From the NCBI GenBank assembly GCA_938085425.1, contig CALKGQ010000011.1, positions 217,817 through 281,816 on the forward strand: a DNA stretch of 64,000 nt, read 5' to 3'. The notes beneath the pieces were generated by a model, which saw only the letters and a program-made list of their open reading frames with translations, made no database searches and was not told the origin of the DNA. Below, piece by piece: positions 61,521 through 64,000 of the stretch. The position numbers were made by a program, and so were the translations under genes. This DNA is from an uncultured Flavobacteriales bacterium (GTDB lineage Bacteria; Bacteroidota; Bacteroidia; Flavobacteriales_D; Sanyastnellaceae). Positions within the stretch are counted from its first letter, which is position 1; every line of letters begins with the position of its first letter.

Positions 61521-62582
61521 TCACAAGTGAGGGGATTCCATTTCAGAACGCAAAAAGGCTGGCCAAGTTGCCTTGAACGCTTCCTTTTCCAAAATTTCCG
61601 GCCAAACCACGTCGCCCCAGCCTTTCCAATGCACCTCACGCACCTCCCCTAGGCTGTTTTTCTTGTCGTGCTTCATGATGGGCCAAAGTTCATTGGCCGT
61701 GGGCCATTTGACAGAGGGAAGCGGCACTTGGCGCTGCAGCCAGTGCTTCAAGGGCTGGAAATCGTCAGGGGAAGACTCCGAGGCCATGAAAATGGCGAAA
61801 CGCAGCCCGAGGGCCACTGCTTCTCCATGGAGCCATGGGGCATTTGTTGCTGAAAAGTGCGCTTCGATGGCATGGCCTATGGTGTGTCCCAAATTCAAGG
61901 TCGCCCGACGTCCTGTTTCGAAAGGATCTTCTTCCACGATGCGCCGTTTGGCTTCCGCGGAATCCTTCATGCGGTCTGTCCATGTGCGAAGGACGTCTTG
62001 GTCCGTGGGCGACCAATCAGGCCAATTTTTGAGGTGGTTCCAACCCAAGATGGGGTCGAGCATGGCATGTTTGGCCACTTCAGCCAATCCCGACCTCCTG
62101 TGGCGTTCAGGCAGGGTGCTCAACCAACATGCGTCGATGTGAACGAACAAGGGGGCATGGAAGGTGCCCAATTGATTTTTCTTGCCGTCGTGGTTGAATG
62201 CCGTCTTTCCGCCCCAAGCAGCATCCACCATGGCAAGGGTACTTGTGGGCACATGGGCAACACGCATTCCACGCTTCCAAATGGAGGCGGCAAAGCCTAC
62301 AGCATCACTCATGGCTCCTCCACCAGTCGTCAAAACGACGCTGTGGCGGGACAGCCGATGGTGAGAAAAGGCTTGAAGCAAGGATGGAAGGTGGTCCCAA
62401 GACTTCATTTGTTCGCCTCCCGAAGCCACGAAAATTTTTAGGGGGACTGACGTAGATTCTTGAAGGGCTTCCCGGTATGCTTCCACGCACCTGTCATCCA
62501 AGCCTTCTTCGTGGACCCAAAAGAGTGCATCCATGTCGCCGGGCCAAGAGTGAAATGCAGCGATTTGGAGGGGAGGGTTCAT
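61521..62582 (-). CDS. aroB: 3-dehydroquinate synthase
   Basis: A 353-residue NAD- and metal-dependent enzyme making 3-dehydroquinate from DAHP, the second step of the shikimate pathway. Signatures: 'VVLTTGGGAMSDAVGFAASI' (NAD loop), 'HVPTSTLAMVDAAWGGKTAFN', 'GLAEVAKHAMLDP' with a metal-binding Glu, 'LNLGHTIGHAIEAHF' and 'LHGEAVALGLRFA' with the metal His residues. The start at 62582 is chosen; the longer frame reads back through the tRNA-Phe terminator. A weak -7-like CATTTTTG ends 6 bases before the ATG, so aroB probably has its own start just after that terminator. Confidence 0.94.
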   Translation of the reverse strand: MNPPLQIAAFHSWPGDMDALFWVHEEGLDDRCVEAYREALQESTSVPLKIFVASGGEQMKSWDHLPSLLQAFSHHRLSRHSVVLTTGGGAMSDAVGFAASIWKRGMRVAHVPTSTLAMVDAAWGGKTAFNHDGKKNQLGTFHAPLFVHIDACWLSTLPERHRRSGLAEVAKHAMLDPILGWNHLKNWPDWSPTDQDVLRTWTDRMKDSAEAKRRIVEEDPFETGRRATLNLGHTIGHAIEAHFSATNAPWLHGEAVALGLRFAIFMASESSPDDFQPLKHWLQRQVPLPSVKWPTANELWPIMKHDKKNSLGEVREVHWKGWGDVVWPEILEKEAFKATWPAFLRSEMESPHL

Positions 62583-62597
62583 GCTGCACAAAAATGC

Positions 62598-62622
62598 AAA
62601 AAAAAAGCCGCAGGGGTGCGGC
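62598..62622 (-). terminator. intrinsic terminator after tRNA-Phe
   Basis: Stem GCCGCA/TGCGGC with loop GGGG; the nine A at 62598-62606 become a T run on the minus strand. Confidence 0.9.
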
Positions 62623-62633
62623 TTCTTGAATTG

Positions 62634-62706
62634 TGGTACCACCGGGATTCGAACCTGGGACACACGGATTTTCAATCCGTTGCTCTACCAACTGAGCTAT
62701 GGTACC
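62634..62706 (-). tRNA. tRNA-Phe (anticodon GAA)
   Basis: A 73-base cloverleaf: acceptor GGTACCA/TGGTACC with discriminator A, D loop TAGCTCAGTTGG, anticodon stem-loop ACGGA-TTGAAAA-TCCGT, and T loop GGTTCGAATC. CCA is not encoded. A -7 element TATATTTG lies 13 bases upstream. Confidence 0.97.
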
Positions 62707-62719
62707 CGAAAGAGGTGCG

Positions 62720-62727
62720 CAAATATA
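62720..62727 (-). promoter_or_regulatory. -7 promoter element TATATTTG for tRNA-Phe
   Basis: Exact TAnnTTTG on the minus strand, 13 bases before the tRNA 5' end. Confidence 0.65.
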
Positions 62728-62866
62728 CGGCACATTTGCCTCAGCAGCTTCGAAGGCCATTAGGAAAGTCGCCATTGGGAGATGATAGGAGGTTGCGGGC
62801 AAATTGTTCAGTGCAGCGACATTTACAATCATTATCACTTCATTCTCGCATTCGTTCGCCCCGTTC

Positions 62867-62872
62867 AGGAGG
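62867..62872 (+). promoter_or_regulatory. perfect Shine-Dalgarno AGGAGG
   Basis: AGGAGG followed by a 9-base spacer and ATG 62882. Such a site is conspicuous because almost no gene in this window has one. Confidence 0.4.
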
Positions 62873-62881
62873 TTTTTGCAA

Positions 62882-62941
62882 ATGGGTTTATATGACGTCA
62901 TCGACAAGTGGATTGCATGGCTGAAAGGCTCTGCAGGCTAA
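62882..62941 (+). CDS. possible 19-residue amphipathic peptide
   Basis: A short frame, MGLYDVIDKWIAWLKGSAG, then TAA. Hydrophobic residues Leu3, Val6, Ile7, Trp10, Ile11, Trp13 and Leu14 fall on one helical face, with Asp5, Asp8, Lys9 and Lys15 opposite, as in membrane-active or toxin-type peptides. It has a perfect AGGAGG nine bases upstream. No promoter or homologue is recognised, and a frame this short may be chance, so this is a candidate only. Confidence 0.3.
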   Translation: MGLYDVIDKWIAWLKGSAG

Positions 62942-63000
62942 ATATTATGTATCCCCAAAACTTCGAAAAAAAACCAAGACAATTCCGGGTATAATCATTT

Positions 63001-63098
63001 GGAGTTACACCAAATTCACATGCTACTTTACACCGCCGAAAAGTGCACTGAAGCCTTTGAGGTCTGTTGATTTGAATTTTAAGGAGTTAAACCAAACT
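63001..63098 (+). repeat. 16-base direct repeat upstream of the last gene
   Basis: GGAGTTACACCAAATT (63001-63016) and GGAGTTAAACCAAACT (63083-63098) differ at two positions, 82 bases apart; the second ends 9 bases before ATG 63108. The first overlaps the inverted repeat ATTTGG/CCAAAT. An operator or regulator-binding site is possible. Confidence 0.45.
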
Positions 63099-63107
63099 GT
63101 TATCGCT

Positions 63108-64000
63108 ATGCGAACATTTTTCACTGCGCTGCTTACCTTGAGTGTGGCAATTCTACAAGCCCAATTTTTGGCGCCTGGAACCTTTGACCCAGCCCCCGAG
63201 GGCTATTGCGTCTCTGTTGAAGAGCTTGTTGTACATGAACAAGGCTCCGCCCTTGAAGGTCAAACAACCTATCGTGTGTACTTGAATTGCTTGAACGAGA
63301 CAGACTACTTGGGTGGATGCGCAGGCGACGCGAACAATCCATTGATCATTGAGTCCACTTCTGGGGAGTGGTACAACTCTGAAGCCAACGCAAGTTGGAA
63401 TGCCGGTGGAATCACTGATTTTGTGATCGGGTTTTTTCCCGATGTCGTGTACGACAGCTACTTGACGATTGGCGCCGAAGATGGAGAGACCACAGCTGCA
63501 GGAATGTCCACCATTTGGGGAGACATCGATGCTTCTGAAGAATTTTCCGGTGGAGATGCAGGCCAAAACGTCACAGTGAACGATGTCACAGGCGGCGCCT
63601 GGTACGAACCGTTCGAGGGGGTGGAAGCGAACCAAACGGGCTTGGCCGGCGAAGATTTGAAAATCTTGTTTGCCCAAATCACCACTTCGGGCACTTTGTC
63701 CGGTCAGGTGTACTTTTCAGTTTATGCCAATGGCGACCAGGATCAAGAGTGGCGTGACGTTCTGACGTTTGACAGCTGCCCCATTCCTGGATGTACGGAT
63801 TCTTCTGCCTGCAACTACGACGTGGAGGCCACTGAAGACGACGGGTCATGTGCGGAGTTGGATTGCGCCGGGGTTTGCGGTGGCGATGCAGTCCTTGATG
63901 CCTGCGACATTTGCAATGGTCCTGGAGCTGTTTATGAGTGTGGATGTTCCGACATCCCCGCTGGCGATTGCGATTGTGACGGCAATGTTCTTGACGAGTG
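63108..64000 (+). CDS. secreted Cys-repeat surface protein (3' partial)
   Basis: The frame opens at ATG 63108 and runs off the window end, so at least 297 residues. A signal peptide of about 19 residues ends 'LQAQ'. Residues about 20-225 form a beta-rich domain found at the start of some marine Bacteroidota surface proteins ('GYCVSVEELVVHEQG', 'TYRVYLNCLNETDYL', 'GGAWYEPFEGVEANQ'). A Cys repeat follows at about 63789 ('GCTDSSACNYDVEATEDDGSC' family, 21 residues), then 'DCAGVCGGDAVLDACDICNG' and a Cys/Asp/Gly-rich stretch. It is the same repeat as in the protein at 8265. A T9SS signal would be expected beyond the window. Confidence 0.85.
   Translation, partial: MRTFFTALLTLSVAILQAQFLAPGTFDPAPEGYCVSVEELVVHEQGSALEGQTTYRVYLNCLNETDYLGGCAGDANNPLIIESTSGEWYNSEANASWNAGGITDFVIGFFPDVVYDSYLTIGAEDGETTAAGMSTIWGDIDASEEFSGGDAGQNVTVNDVTGGAWYEPFEGVEANQTGLAGEDLKILFAQITTSGTLSGQVYFSVYANGDQDQEWRDVLTFDSCPIPGCTDSSACNYDVEATEDDGSCAELDCAGVCGGDAVLDACDICNGPGAVYECGCSDIPAGDCDCDGNVLDE

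Larger units (their letters stand above)
62707..63107. other. 401-base intergenic region, relatively AT-rich
   Basis: The only gap over 300 bases. It holds the tRNA-Phe promoter, a possible 19-codon gene with a perfect AGGAGG (62867-62941), an inverted repeat ATTTGG/CCAAAT at 62997-63015, and a 16-base direct repeat at 63001 and 63083 before the last gene. No longer coding frame is convincing. Confidence 0.6.

Noticed and set aside
62494..62907. 137-codon minus-strand frame covering tRNA-Phe
   Set aside because: It reads through the tRNA and its terminator.

Overview
The window reads as chromosome of a Gram-negative Bacteroidota bacterium, most likely Flavobacteriales. Evidence: type IX secretion / gliding genes (porU, porV, porP/sprF, gldJ), surface proteins with Bacteroidota sorting domains, a fused lpxC-fabZ in an lpxD-lpxC/fabZ-lpxA cluster, an exbB-exbD-TonB-like-folC operon, a VTC/DUF4956 pair, and promoters of the Bacteroidota -7 type (TAnnTTTG and close variants). 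By eye the DNA is GC-rich for a flavobacterium, and Shine-Dalgarno sequences are almost absent. Genes are dense, both strands are used, and overlapping starts (ATGA, GTGA) are common. I see no insertion sequence, prophage, CRISPR array or rRNA operon.

Layout. 1-2.0 kb: end of an unknown gene and a putative helix-hairpin-helix/beta-barrel protein. 2.0-3.9 kb: efp and a PP2C-type phosphatase. 3.9-8.1 kb: polysaccharide genes (O-antigen ligase, chain-length protein, divergent glycosyltransferase) and rnhB. 8.3-12.3 kb: a 1333-residue modular secreted protein with lamin-tail, cupredoxin and OB-like domains plus Cys-rich repeats. 12.4-15.2 kb: lipoprotein, LuxE-like enzyme, PiT-like membrane protein. 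15.2-17.8 kb: murF-tyrS. 17.8-26.6 kb: T9SS block, sprF-gldJ on minus and porU-porV-ispF on plus. 26.6-28.0 kb: VTC and DUF4956. 28.2-34.5 kb: pdhA, pdhC, recG and an unknown secreted protein. 34.4-39.5 kb: acyl-CoA dehydrogenase, anmK, amino acid dehydrogenase, nhaD. 39.6-42.9 kb: exbB-exbD-TonB-like-folC, then tRNA-Val. 43.0-46.7 kb: methyltransferase, small secreted protein, histidine kinase, gpmI. 46.7-57.5 kb: a type B-sorted surface protein, ABC ATPase, asnS-rpoN-PAP2-like, galE, Hpt protein, DUF4301 protein, a type A-sorted secreted protein. 57.6-62.7 kb: aroB-lpxD-lpxC/fabZ-lpxA-ABC ATPase and tRNA-Phe. 62.7-63.1 kb: the only long gap, followed by a Cys-repeat surface protein that runs off the end.

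Most genes serve envelope construction (lipid A, peptidoglycan, O-polysaccharide, T9SS and its cargo) or central housekeeping. The strongest window-wide signal is promoter architecture: nine genes have a -7 element ending exactly 4 or 5 bases before the ATG, which implies leaderless mRNAs and fixes several starts. Other points of interest are the cupredoxin-bearing modular protein with a lone dockerin-like C-terminus, and a possible 19-residue amphipathic peptide with a rare perfect Shine-Dalgarno in the 62.7-63.1 kb gap.
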